A stretch of 36,145 nucleotides of DNA from a virus, in the IMG/VR virus record IMGVR_UViG_3300030099_007339, positions 1 through 36,145 of that record; one strand, given 5' to 3'. The translations under genes were made by a program, and so were the position numbers. The number at the start of each line of letters is the position of its first letter. Positions within the stretch are counted from its first letter, which is position 1. Below the pieces are notes generated by a model. It had not been told where the DNA came from, did not search any database, and saw only the letters and a program-made list of their open reading frames with translations. Below, in pieces: positions 1 to 7,693 of the stretch.

Positions 1-192
1 AAATTTTATACTCTTTTATCTACCCTAGACTTTCCTAAGAAGCCGCGTTGGCTTTTGCTTGACGATATCCGTTTCCCTAGCGAAATGGTCTCTTGGCGGA
101 TGATTGATTCACCCAAAGTCGATCTTACGTCGTTTGGTCATTTCAGCGGAACTGGTTTGGTCAACATCTCTGAAGGTTTTAAGTTTGGCTAA
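1..192 (+). CDS. C-terminal end of a class I SAM-dependent methyltransferase-like protein (partial)
   Basis: An open frame enters from the left edge and stops at TAA 190-192, leaving 63 residues. The visible part contains RWLLLDDIRFPSEMVSW followed by PKVDLTSFGHFSGTGL. This beta-strand, acidic loop, then 'LTSFGH-SGTGL' ending resembles the C-terminus of class I SAM-dependent methyltransferases that sit in bacterial glycan and secondary-metabolite clusters (family knowledge from memory). The SAM-binding N-terminus lies outside the window, so activity cannot be judged. The stop overlaps the next start (TAATG), so the two genes are probably co-translated. If correct, it adds to the glycan-modifying genes between 3.9 and 10.3 kb. 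Confidence 0.5.
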   Translation, partial: KFYTLLSTLDFPKKPRWLLLDDIRFPSEMVSWRMIDSPKVDLTSFGHFSGTGLVNISEGFKFG

Positions 193-470
193 TGCCTTTT
201 TACTCAGCTTTCACTGCAAGTGGTTATCTAATTAATAACCTTCAAGAGCTTCTAGAGCAGAAGAGTCTTTCCTCTTTTGCTCTTAGCAAGCTTGCTTCTT
301 TGTCTCCGACAACTACACGCAAAATTTGCAGTGATGCTCAGTACATCCCTTCTCCAGAAGTTCTAGAAAAGATATGCCTTAGTCTTGAAGTATCTCCCGG
401 CGACGTTTTAGGAATAAAGAGTACAATGGAATTATCTGTTGCAGTAGGTTCTGGTGTTCTCTCAGGCTGA
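192..470 (+). CDS. Small XRE/Cro-CI-type helix-turn-helix protein
   Basis: A 92-residue protein. Residues 17-75 follow the Cro/CI plan: a first helix (NLQELLEQKSLS), the HTH pair (SFALSKLASLSPTTTRKIC), then a distal segment (PSPEVLEKICLSLEVSPGDVLGI) typical of XRE domains. It probably binds DNA as a small repressor or activator. There is no separate dimerisation or protease-sensitive domain, so it is not a full CI-type repressor. It starts inside the preceding stop (TAATG) and its last 17 nt overlap the next gene, so it is transcribed with virion-type genes. An XRE protein inside a structural module is unusual; it may tune late expression. The fold is fairly secure, the target unknown. Confidence 0.7.
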   Translation: MPFYSAFTASGYLINNLQELLEQKSLSSFALSKLASLSPTTTRKICSDAQYIPSPEVLEKICLSLEVSPGDVLGIKSTMELSVAVGSGVLSG

Positions 471-957
471 TTATGCTTTAGCTGCTCGTCTGCTCGGCCT
501 GCCAATGCCGGTAACTCCCGCAGAACAAGCAGCCGCTGCTCCCATGACTGCTCGAGTTCTGCGTGACTTCATGCAAATGAGGCCACCGAGTGCAAATGGC
601 GAGACTGACGGAATCTATACGGGAGCAACGAGATCGTTGAACTCTTATCCCGATGTTGAGTATCCGATGGTTAAGGCTAAGTTAGCCTCCCGGTTACGCA
701 CGGAAGTTGAAGAGCCCTCTGATGATCAGTATTTGATCGAGCTTTTGCAACAGCTTGTGGGTAATCCTGAGCTGGTTCAAGAGATGCTGATGCTGCTCGA
801 TGCTCTAGATGAAGCTGAGCAAAGCCATATGGATGAGCTGTCTTCTCAGCGTCCGCCTGATTTCGACATGCCCAACGAGGGCACTAACTATTCGATGCTG
901 AATGCTCCTGCATCGAACTCTATTCCTCCTTCTGTCCAGTTCCAACAACTGAGCTGA
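454..957 (+). CDS. Acidic hypothetical phage protein
   Basis: A 167-residue protein starting at GTG 454, inside the end of the HTH gene (17-nt overlap). The N-terminus (SQADYALAARLLGLP, then an Ala-rich stretch) is helical. The middle (residues about 95-130: LIELLQQLVGNPELVQEMLMLLDALDEAEQ) is a strongly acidic amphipathic helix pair. The C-terminal 35 residues look disordered. No enzymatic motif or membrane segment is seen. Its place in a coupled run with the next four genes suggests a virion or assembly protein. I do not recognise the family. Confidence 0.6.
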   Translation: MFSQADYALAARLLGLPMPVTPAEQAAAAPMTARVLRDFMQMRPPSANGETDGIYTGATRSLNSYPDVEYPMVKAKLASRLRTEVEEPSDDQYLIELLQQLVGNPELVQEMLMLLDALDEAEQSHMDELSSQRPPDFDMPNEGTNYSMLNAPASNSIPPSVQFQQLS

Positions 958-1190
958 TGAACGCACGCGAACACCAGCTGAAAGAACGCGATGTTAAAAG
1001 GGATGCACCGGAGCAAAACCCGGTGGATTTTATGCATCGTTATTTAGCTTCTAACTTTCCTCAGACAGCTGCGATGCCTTCTAAAGAGCAGAAAGAATCT
1101 CAGCTTCCGATGAATAACACAGAAGATATCCTAAAATCAATGAAGAAGCCTCTTAGTGGCACTTCTTTCGATAATCCTGCAGGAGGTTAA
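957..1190 (+). CDS. Small charged hypothetical protein
   Basis: A 77-residue protein whose ATG overlaps the preceding TGA by one base (TGATG). It is very hydrophilic, with a basic/acidic N-terminus (NAREHQLKERDVKRDAPEQ) and a Ser/Lys-rich tail, and is probably largely unstructured. It has no Cys pairs, membrane segment or known motif. The strong ribosome binding site for the next gene sits in its last codons. A small assembly accessory is possible, but there is no sequence evidence for a function. Confidence 0.55.
   Translation: MNAREHQLKERDVKRDAPEQNPVDFMHRYLASNFPQTAAMPSKEQKESQLPMNNTEDILKSMKKPLSGTSFDNPAGG
1181..1187 (+). promoter_or_regulatory. Strong Shine-Dalgarno site
   Basis: AGGAGGT lies 5 nt before ATG 1193 and overlaps the stop of the upstream gene. 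It is one of the few consensus ribosome sites in the window, and it sets the start of the 1193-1771 gene. Confidence 0.75.
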
Positions 1191-1192
1191 AA

Positions 1193-1771
1193 ATGCCCGT
1201 TTCTTTAATTCCTGGAGCTGTTGGAGCTGCCACTAAGGTCACTGCTCCGATGGTTACAGCCCCTATTGCTGCAAAAACAGCAGGAGCTGTTGGACCGACA
1301 TTAGGTGCAGTCGAGAGTTCAGTCATTGGAAGCTCTTTAGCTGCTTTTGCGCCTGAACTTCTGAAAACTCTTTTTGGACAAGGCGGCGCACTTCGATCGC
1401 CTGCTTCAGCGCAAACAACTGGAACAGCGGGTAAGTTTACAATTACCGCACAAGACGTCTTAGCTCTCGAGCAGTTTGTAGATCGAATCAATTTCAGACG
1501 TCCATTCGGCCCGAAGCTTGATGCAAACGAAATCCTAAACGACACTGCTAAACGACTGAACGAACAGCTGAATCAGGCAACACGACGGGAGATGGAACTC
1601 GCGCGTGTTAAAGGAGAACTCGCTGCTCTGCCTAATTTGATGACTTCAATCGGTCAAATCGGCACTGCTCAAAGTCAACTAGCTCAAGCAGGTTTGAGTA
1701 AAGTATTAGAAAGTGCTTTACCTGCCTCTTACCTGGGCAATCTTGGTGCTTCTTACCAAATTACTAAGTAA
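1193..1771 (+). CDS. Putative virion protein, Ala/Gly-rich N-terminus and helical C-terminus
   Basis: A 192-residue protein. Residues 1-60 are Ala, Gly, Val and Pro rich (VGAATKVTAPMVTAPIAAK) with weakly hydrophobic stretches. Residues 85-150 form a long charged helix (DVLALEQFVDRINF, then NDTAKRLNEQLNQATRREMELARVK) with coiled-coil character. A strong SD precedes the ATG. It lies two nucleotides upstream of the next gene in a run of similar proteins. Combined hydrophobic and coiled-coil regions fit an internal virion or DNA-ejection protein of a podovirus; this is inference from composition and position only. Confidence 0.6.
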   Translation: MPVSLIPGAVGAATKVTAPMVTAPIAAKTAGAVGPTLGAVESSVIGSSLAAFAPELLKTLFGQGGALRSPASAQTTGTAGKFTITAQDVLALEQFVDRINFRRPFGPKLDANEILNDTAKRLNEQLNQATRREMELARVKGELAALPNLMTSIGQIGTAQSQLAQAGLSKVLESALPASYLGNLGASYQITK

Positions 1772-1773
1772 TC

Positions 1774-2418
1774 ATGACTGGAGATCTCTCGAAATTTGCC
1801 CCGTCTCTTAGCCAAAGATACGGTATCGACCTGAACGTGGCTCAGGGAGGTCTCCCCACGATTGGTAAAACCGAGAAAGTGGGCGGCATCGAAGTCGACA
1901 AGCTACCTGAAGCACTTAAAAATCTGATTAAAGCACGAGACCAGATCGCGGCTGACGAACAGGAAAGGAAAGACAATCCTCTTATCCCTCAGACTGGTTT
2001 CACTCGTACGAGTGGTAAAACAAAGACAGAAGTAGCCAAGCTCGACGACTTCAAACCTGAGCGAAATCAGACGCCTTCTACATCTGTTATCGATACTGCA
2101 GATAAGATTAGTCAACGTACTTATGACCTTAACCTTGAAATTCTCAGGCAAAACCCTGAACTTCTGAGAACGATTCTTGCGGCTCGCCAAGACGAGGCAA
2201 GAGTCGTTGGAGAAGAAAAACGGAAAAGTTCTGTGATTCAAGAATGGGGTGCGATTACTCGTGCTGAAATCGCAAGAGATCAAGCTTTAGCTCAGTCTCT
2301 GCTTGCTACAAACGTCCTGGCACATACACCTAACATGGGTGTAATCCAGGCCCTTAATCAAACAGCTCCTTCTGTCGTGGGGGCGTACAAAATGGGCTCC
2401 CCTGTACTAGGTAAGTAA
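1774..2418 (+). CDS. Putative virion protein, mostly helical and hydrophilic
   Basis: A 214-residue protein. The N-terminus (DLSKFAPSLSQRYGIDLN) leads into a lysine-rich, probably flexible region to about residue 100. A long helix follows (residues 105-175, including LNLEILRQNPELLRTILAARQDEARV). The C-terminus is mildly hydrophobic. No catalytic motif is visible. It is separated by two nucleotides from each neighbour, and the layout of three successive Ala/Gln-rich helical proteins recalls the internal core proteins of T7-like phages. I cannot assign it to a family. Confidence 0.6.
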   Translation: MTGDLSKFAPSLSQRYGIDLNVAQGGLPTIGKTEKVGGIEVDKLPEALKNLIKARDQIAADEQERKDNPLIPQTGFTRTSGKTKTEVAKLDDFKPERNQTPSTSVIDTADKISQRTYDLNLEILRQNPELLRTILAARQDEARVVGEEKRKSSVIQEWGAITRAEIARDQALAQSLLATNVLAHTPNMGVIQALNQTAPSVVGAYKMGSPVLGK

Positions 2419-2420
2419 TC

Positions 2421-3194
2421 ATGGCAATAGGAGCAGTCTTAGGAACAATCGGTACAGGCTTAAGCATCGCTAAAGGTGTTAAAGATCTATTTGGCGGCGG
2501 TAGTAGTAGTAGCGGCGGTGGGTCTGCGGGTGCGCCTATAGACTACTACGCCAAGTACGGTGCAATGGCTGCTGCAGCCAACAGCCCGATTACTTTGGCT
2601 GGCATGCGCTATGGCACGACCCTTCAGGGTTTAGCTGGAGCACAAGGTCTTTTAGGCTCAACATTGTCTACAGGATCTGCCACTGCGCTTCGTGACGCCG
2701 CTGAGCGTGGTCAAATCGCCACTCAGGCACAGGCTGGCGAGGCCATGAGCATGATTGGCAAAGGGCTTGATCTGCAGAAAAACCTTGGCGATGCTCGTTT
2801 GAGCGTTGCACTGCTTGACCCTCAGTTCATGTCTCAAGCGGCCACCGCTGCTCGTCAAGGCGATAACAGCTTGGCACTGAGCTTAGGTCAGACAAATCAA
2901 GGAATCAGAGCTCTACAAGAATCAGCCAAAACAAATATCGCCCAACAGTATGCACAAGATCTGGGTGCAATGGCCCGGACTCGAGCTACTGGCGCGGCCA
3001 ATCTTGCATTAGGAGCTCAGCGAATCGCTGGTGATCTGGCAAAATACGACGCTTCAATCGTAGGCGGATTGACTCTCAACAAGGCTAAAACTGAGAGTGA
3101 CATCGCTCGAATCCGCGCAAACGTTGGCGCTACAAAGGACCTGCGTCAAAATGCTATGAACATAGCCATGACTGGTCAACGGTTCTTCGGATGA
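2421..3194 (+). CDS. Putative internal virion / DNA-ejection protein
   Basis: A 257-residue protein. The N-terminus carries a glycine-rich hydrophobic segment (AIGAVLGTIGTGLSIAKGV), then a Gly/Ser linker (residues 24-37), then an almost wholly helical Ala/Gln-rich body to the end. This plan (small hydrophobic head, flexible linker, long helices) is typical of podovirus internal core or DNA-transfer proteins that enter the envelope at ejection (family knowledge); the assignment rests on composition, not on a diagnostic motif. Its stop overlaps the next start (ATGA at 3191-3194), so the genes are coupled. Confidence 0.55.
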   Translation: MAIGAVLGTIGTGLSIAKGVKDLFGGGSSSSGGGSAGAPIDYYAKYGAMAAAANSPITLAGMRYGTTLQGLAGAQGLLGSTLSTGSATALRDAAERGQIATQAQAGEAMSMIGKGLDLQKNLGDARLSVALLDPQFMSQAATAARQGDNSLALSLGQTNQGIRALQESAKTNIAQQYAQDLGAMARTRATGAANLALGAQRIAGDLAKYDASIVGGLTLNKAKTESDIARIRANVGATKDLRQNAMNIAMTGQRFFG

Positions 3195-3721
3195 TTCAAA
3201 CTCAAGCTGCGGAAACAGATACGGTTGGAACTTGGTTAGGAACGCTAGGTAAGACTGAAAAAGACGCTTTCTTGCACTACGTCAAGAACAGCACAAGCGA
3301 CATTGAAAGTTATTTATATGCTCGTTTTCTGCGCCCTGGCTACACAGGCTCAATCGCAGATCTTGCAGCGTGGCTTCAAGAAAAATATCCCAAGCAAGAT
3401 TTACGTAAAGTCTTGTTGATTGAGATCGACAGTCTCAAGATGGATATTGATAACGTAAGACAGATGACGCTTACTGGGATGCTTGATCATGCCACAGCGG
3501 CAACGAAAATCAGCGTTCTACAAAAAGAACTCAGATCGCACATCCAAGCAGTCAGACAGCTCACTGATGGTCTCGATCGCCGTGGGCTTCTACTTGCTGG
3601 TGCGGATCGTTGTCTACGTGAGCTCATGAACAGTTTCGAAGATTCGCCAACCATGGCTTCTCTTTTGGACGAAGCTTCCCTTGTTGTCTGGTCAACCATC
3701 GAACGAGAAGAAAAGTCGTGA
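3191..3721 (+). CDS. Helical phage protein, possible small terminase subunit
   Basis: A 176-residue protein starting at the ATGA overlap. The N-terminal half has small helices (TEKDAFLHYVKNSTSDIESYL; ADLAAWLQEKYPKQDLRKVL). Residues 78-150 form a continuous charged helix with coiled-coil spacing. Small terminases often have an N-terminal DNA-binding helical domain plus a central oligomerisation helix, and they usually lie just upstream of terL. Here terL is the next rightward gene but one, beyond an inverted sugar-gene pair. The assignment is a hypothesis; another head-assembly protein is equally possible. Confidence 0.55.
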   Translation: MIQTQAAETDTVGTWLGTLGKTEKDAFLHYVKNSTSDIESYLYARFLRPGYTGSIADLAAWLQEKYPKQDLRKVLLIEIDSLKMDIDNVRQMTLTGMLDHATAATKISVLQKELRSHIQAVRQLTDGLDRRGLLLAGADRCLRELMNSFEDSPTMASLLDEASLVVWSTIEREEKS

Positions 3722-3954
3722 CAGACGATCATGTGTCCTTGACGCATCGCGAAAGACTTATCCAGTACATCGAGGACACTGAATACGACCGTGAGGTACT
3801 ACCTCATTACGGTTTGATCCCTGATTGGTATATTCGGTATAACGAACTCAGGGATCTTATCTGTGCTTTTTTAAACAGTCTCGAGAAGAGCCAGTACGTT
3901 GACGAGGGAGCACTTGAAAATACCCATGAAGGAGTCGTTGACGCCGAGAGCTAA
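3718..3954 (+). CDS. Small hypothetical protein at the end of the rightward operon
   Basis: A 78-residue acidic protein starting at GTG 3718, overlapping the preceding TGA by 4 nt. It is helical (THRERLIQYIEDTEYDREVL; NELRDLICAFLNSLEKS) and aromatic-rich. Its last 84 nt are antisense to the end of the convergent GH130-like gene. No domain recognised. The coupling supports it being real, although the final 28 residues may simply be what the opposite gene allows. Confidence 0.5.
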   Translation: MTDDHVSLTHRERLIQYIEDTEYDREVLPHYGLIPDWYIRYNELRDLICAFLNSLEKSQYVDEGALENTHEGVVDAES

Positions 3955-4962
3955 CTCGATTGTGTCGTCTTCTTCGATGTATTCCCCACCGAAAGGAAGG
4001 ATACAAGCAGGCTGAGTAGATATGGGGCGACCTGTGCAGTCTGTCCACCAAATGAGTTTGTCGTTAGTGGAGCCACTAAAAAGAGCTTCTGTGCATTGTC
4101 TGGTAATTTTTGTAAGACCTTTATCAAGTGTGTAAGCGCCACAGTGATAAAGCAAAAAATTACGCTGTGCTACTGCATCGAAGCACATGTATTTCCAATG
4201 GAAAAACACAAGCCACTCGTCGCCAATGTCAATTGGAGCTGTCGAGTTAAAAGTAGGAGACTCACCTACTACTTTTTTCAGACTGCTTGAGTCAATCGTT
4301 ATATCAGACTGACCCGGAGTCTTGATTACAAGAGGCAGTGTGGAATACAGCAGACGCAGGTGACCCTGATCTGAAAAGAAGCACCAGTTTTTCTCTGGCT
4401 TACCAGCAGTTAAATTTTCGCCTGCAGGAGGATAAACACAGTCAACTACCTCTCCGTATTCGTCAAGACGTCCGACACAAATTTTGGGTTGGTTTACCAG
4501 TGTGTGAGAGGATTTATTCCATTTAGATGCGTAAGAACTCGTGACAAACTGCATGTACAGATCATCGTCAGGCGCTTTAAATAATCGCGAGTCTTCGTAA
4601 CTAAGACGATGTGGATTACTGCGGATTTTACGGGCACCTAATACCGTGTCATAAGACGAAAGTTCACCCACATAAATTTCTGTAGGTGTGTTGTTGTAGT
4701 AGTAATAGCTTTGGTCAGGGTGAAATATGAAAGGCTCTGGTTGGCTACGGAATGTAATAAGCCTATGACCTTCTTTAATAGTTAGACACGGGCTGAAGTT
4801 TGCGATTGCCCCTTCAGGAAGACCCCAGCGAATTCTTGTAAATTCGCCTCCAATATCTTCTGCTTGCTGATAAACAGTGGGGTAGCCATTTTCAGGACGG
4901 ATGTTGACGGGGAGCTCTAAATAACTCAGAGCAGTTTCGTGACGAACATGTTGGATTGTCAT
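3871..4962 (-). CDS. GH130/GH43-like five-bladed beta-propeller carbohydrate enzyme
   Basis: A 363-residue minus-strand protein. Features recalling the GH130 phosphorylase/hydrolase and GT108 mannosyltransferase clan are an early substrate strand (NFSPCLTIKEGHRLITFRS, about 55-73), a YEDSRLF motif at 122-128 matching the 'EDPR' blade, KNWCFF near 191-196, GDEWLVFFH at 247-255, YHCGAYTLD at 272-280, and a closing IELALGVNDSFMGIF matching the family's final 'YGAADT-IG' blade. It probably acts on mannose- or similar hexose-containing glycans, as phosphorylase, hydrolase or transferase. It lies directly downstream of a GT4 glycosyltransferase (4-nt ATGA overlap), so the two form an operon. Its 3' end runs 84 nt into the convergent gene. 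The fold is moderately secure; the reaction is unknown. Confidence 0.6.
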   Translation of the reverse strand: MTIQHVRHETALSYLELPVNIRPENGYPTVYQQAEDIGGEFTRIRWGLPEGAIANFSPCLTIKEGHRLITFRSQPEPFIFHPDQSYYYYNNTPTEIYVGELSSYDTVLGARKIRSNPHRLSYEDSRLFKAPDDDLYMQFVTSSYASKWNKSSHTLVNQPKICVGRLDEYGEVVDCVYPPAGENLTAGKPEKNWCFFSDQGHLRLLYSTLPLVIKTPGQSDITIDSSSLKKVVGESPTFNSTAPIDIGDEWLVFFHWKYMCFDAVAQRNFLLYHCGAYTLDKGLTKITRQCTEALFSGSTNDKLIWWTDCTGRPISTQPACILPFGGEYIEEDDTIELALGVNDSFMGIFKCSLVNVLALLETV

Positions 4963-6128
4963 TCTTCAATCACCTCAATGGCTTTAATAAACCCTTCCGC
5001 AACTTTATCCCAGCGGAAAGAGGGGTTTTGCGTTACCTGAAAACACTTGTTTGCTACTTTTTCACGGTACTCTTCGCTCTCGTAAAGTTTGTTCAGAAGC
5101 TTGGCAGCGTGTTTGTAGTCAACAAGTCCTCGCTCAACACCTAGATCTTTGTCAGTAATCCAAGCTGCTACGTCGATTAATTCAGCACTATCTTTCCAAA
5201 TATCAGCAGAAGAAGTGTGGTTAGGAACTAGTTGGGCCTTTCGTGTTTGGGCATGCTCAAAAGGAACTAATCCCCACCCTTCACCGTCAGCAGTGTTAAT
5301 GCCCACATCAACAGCGTTGTAAATAAAATTTAGATGCTCATCTGGGGGAGCGTGCATGTAATTCATATTCGGAGTAAGCGCAATTTTTGCTGTAGGGTCC
5401 AGTCCTCGACGCTTCATTTCAGTTTCAAACAATTCTTTAATTGACCAACCAAGATCTTTCGCCCCCATATTCAAATACAAAAGCACATCCTCTTTGCCCA
5501 CAGCGAACTCGCAGAACGCTTTGATTGTTTGGTCAATTCGTTTGCGGGGCTGATTTCGATTGCCGTTAAAAACAATAAATTTATCTCTAGGCAGACTTAA
5601 ACGATCTCTTGCCTCATTTTTATCGATTTCAAAAAACTTACCAGTATCCAAACCGTGCGGAATTACGCCAAAACGTTCAGGTTTGATCCCATGCGCCATA
5701 ATGCGCTGAGCTTGTTCAATCGTGAAAGTAATAGCAAAGTCAAAATCAGGAATGTACCTGACCATCGAAAGCGGATACCATTCCGAATCAATAGGAAAGT
5801 AAGCAATGAATTTAAATTTGAGTCTGTCTTTCAAAAGATGAATTCTTTCCCAAACTTGATTTACGATCCAAATATCATTCAAACAAATGACATAATCAGG
5901 TTTTTCGACTTCGACGACTGCCTGTATTCGACCAATTCCAAAACGATCTGCAGGGTTAGCCGCACTGGCAGGGTAAATTTTAAAAGGGTACGTATGAGGG
6001 TCTCCAGTATAGTTTATGCCAAATACAACTACTTCATGCTTTTCATGCAGATGTTCGAGAACGCTATGGGTTACACGACTAAAACCAGTATTTGAAACAG
6101 CATCCCCGTACCAAAGAATCTTTGCCAT
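4959..6128 (-). CDS. GT4-family glycosyltransferase (GT-B fold)
   Basis: A 389-residue protein of normal length for GT4. The N-terminal Rossmann-like domain begins KILWYGDAVSNTGFSRV. The linker carries GVIPHGLDTGKFF at about 154-166, the usual boundary of the two GT-B domains. The donor domain has FIVFNGNRNQPRKRID at about 184-199 and the E-x7-E nucleotide-sugar motif as EGWGLVPFE (E283 and E291). All expected elements are present, so it is probably active and cytoplasmic. Donor and acceptor are not predictable. It is first in a two-gene leftward operon with the GH130-like gene, divergent from terL. Likely roles are host surface glycan remodelling or virion glycosylation (inference). Confidence 0.85.
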   Translation of the reverse strand: MAKILWYGDAVSNTGFSRVTHSVLEHLHEKHEVVVFGINYTGDPHTYPFKIYPASAANPADRFGIGRIQAVVEVEKPDYVICLNDIWIVNQVWERIHLLKDRLKFKFIAYFPIDSEWYPLSMVRYIPDFDFAITFTIEQAQRIMAHGIKPERFGVIPHGLDTGKFFEIDKNEARDRLSLPRDKFIVFNGNRNQPRKRIDQTIKAFCEFAVGKEDVLLYLNMGAKDLGWSIKELFETEMKRRGLDPTAKIALTPNMNYMHAPPDEHLNFIYNAVDVGINTADGEGWGLVPFEHAQTRKAQLVPNHTSSADIWKDSAELIDVAAWITDKDLGVERGLVDYKHAAKLLNKLYESEEYREKVANKCFQVTQNPSFRWDKVAEGFIKAIEVIEE

Positions 6129-6172
6129 ACCGGTTTAGAATTACAGTATCAGTATACAAACACTATTAGATA
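6129..6172. promoter_or_regulatory. Divergent promoter region between GT4 and terL
   Basis: Only 44 nt separate two divergent starts. The palindromic GTATAC at 6152-6157 gives a -10-like TATACA rightward (6153-6158) and TATACT leftward (6151-6156). No convincing -35 is seen on either side. A shared promoter is plausible but weakly supported. Confidence 0.3.
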
Positions 6173-7693
6173 ATGCCTAGCAGAGAAACATTTGCATATC
6201 GCCGGAATCTCAAGCTCCGCGCACAAAAAGCTGTAGAAACAGAAGACTCTGCTATTGATAATGTTTTTTCTAGAGCACAGGATGATTTTCTAACGTTCTG
6301 TACACTTCTAGACAAGCCACCAGCACGACATATGCTGGAGTGGCATCGTGAGCTTATAACTGGTGAGAGTAATAAATATCTTCTTGATATTGCTGGACCA
6401 AATTTAGATATTCTCAGCCCCCGTGGATCAGCCAAAAGCACAGTCTTGAATTTGTTTACGGCCTGGGTTATTGGCCGACACACTCAAGCTGGTAGACCTC
6501 TTCAAATTATCTACTGCTCATACAACATCGCCACGGCTATACCCAAAAGTCGAATTATTAAACAAATTATCGATGCTTCGACATTCAAAAAAATATTTCC
6601 AAGGGTAAAACTCAAAGCAGGTATGCAGAGTGACATTGGTTGGTCGGTCGATTTCGACTATGCGGGGATCGACAGGATTGGCGACGAAGAATTTACTCTT
6701 CGTGCTGCTGGCCTACGCGGATCGATTACTTCAAAACGCGCTCACCTCGTGATCGTGGATGACCCGATCAAATCAAGCTCTGATATTAAAAACCCTGCAG
6801 TTCGAGAGGAGATGAATAACAACTGGTCTTCAGTTATCGCACCGATTGTTTTTGAAGGCGGTCGATCTATCTGTTTGGGCACCCGATTTCATCCTCTGGA
6901 CATTCATAAAACGATGTTTGTGCCTCAAAAAGGGTGGAAGCAGGTCGCACAGGAAGCTCTCACTTACGACAAAGAAGGGGAACCTATTAGCTACTGGCCT
7001 GAACAGTGGTCTGTCGAATATTTACAAGGACAAAAAGAATTAGACCCGGTTGCATTTGCTTACCAGTACCAGCAACAGCCAGTCATGACTTCAGATCTGG
7101 TTTTATCACCAGATTTAATCGTCAAAGGGACAGTTGAAACAGAGTTTGACTCATTGGCTGTAGGTATCGACCTTTCAGCTAGTAAAAACGAGACCTCAGA
7201 TTACACCGCGTTTGTTTTAGGCGGTCGTTTAAAAGATAAGTACTACGTCATCGACGCTCATCAGGTCAGATCTATCGGGAACTTGGAGAAAATCGACTTA
7301 CTTTGCGACATGTTGGTCGAGTGGGGCATTCTTGAGCTACAAAACGACGTTTACTTCCCCACATACTCCACAGTGACTCTGGTTGTTGAAGCCGTGGCCT
7401 ACCAAGCTTCCCTCGCTGCCGATTTGAAGAGGGTGCTTTTACAAGAAAGAGGGTTGTCAAACCTTCATGTACACGAAGTCAAAGGTTTTAGAGGAGATAA
7501 AGTGGCTCGTTTCCGAGGCACGCTCGGTCTTTTAGAAAACAAAAAAGTTATTTTTAACAAGTACAGGAAGTTTGATGCGCTTGTGGACCAGCTCATTAAC
7601 GTAGGAGCGACCTCGCACGATGATTTACTCGACGCTTACACCTGGCTCATGACGTTCCTCCAACGACGCGGTAACTTTTCTATTGAGTACTAA
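6173..7693 (+). CDS. terL: Terminase large subunit (packaging ATPase and nuclease)
   Basis: A 506-residue protein that drives DNA packaging through the portal and cuts concatemers. The N-terminal ATPase has a Walker A motif SPRGSAKST (82-90) and a Walker B HLVIVDDPI (191-199, with the acidic pair). The C-terminal RNase H-like nuclease shows GIDLSASKN (Asp 333), VVEAVAYQ (Glu 406) and HDDLLDAYTW (Asp 484/487), the expected acidic triad. Its length fits phage TerL. Start is ATG 6173; the stop overlaps the next ATG (TAATG). The gene is complete and looks functional. It is the most secure anchor for calling the window a tailed phage. Confidence 0.93.
   Translation: MPSRETFAYRRNLKLRAQKAVETEDSAIDNVFSRAQDDFLTFCTLLDKPPARHMLEWHRELITGESNKYLLDIAGPNLDILSPRGSAKSTVLNLFTAWVIGRHTQAGRPLQIIYCSYNIATAIPKSRIIKQIIDASTFKKIFPRVKLKAGMQSDIGWSVDFDYAGIDRIGDEEFTLRAAGLRGSITSKRAHLVIVDDPIKSSSDIKNPAVREEMNNNWSSVIAPIVFEGGRSICLGTRFHPLDIHKTMFVPQKGWKQVAQEALTYDKEGEPISYWPEQWSVEYLQGQKELDPVAFAYQYQQQPVMTSDLVLSPDLIVKGTVETEFDSLAVGIDLSASKNETSDYTAFVLGGRLKDKYYVIDAHQVRSIGNLEKIDLLCDMLVEWGILELQNDVYFPTYSTVTLVVEAVAYQASLAADLKRVLLQERGLSNLHVHEVKGFRGDKVARFRGTLGLLENKKVIFNKYRKFDALVDQLINVGATSHDDLLDAYTWLMTFLQRRGNFSIEY

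Noticed and set aside
1153-1545. Open frame of 130 codons on the minus strand opposite the 1193 gene
   Set aside because: It is a mirror of an Ala/Gly-rich gene with a strong SD on the other strand; the protein has no coherent domain and no ribosome site.
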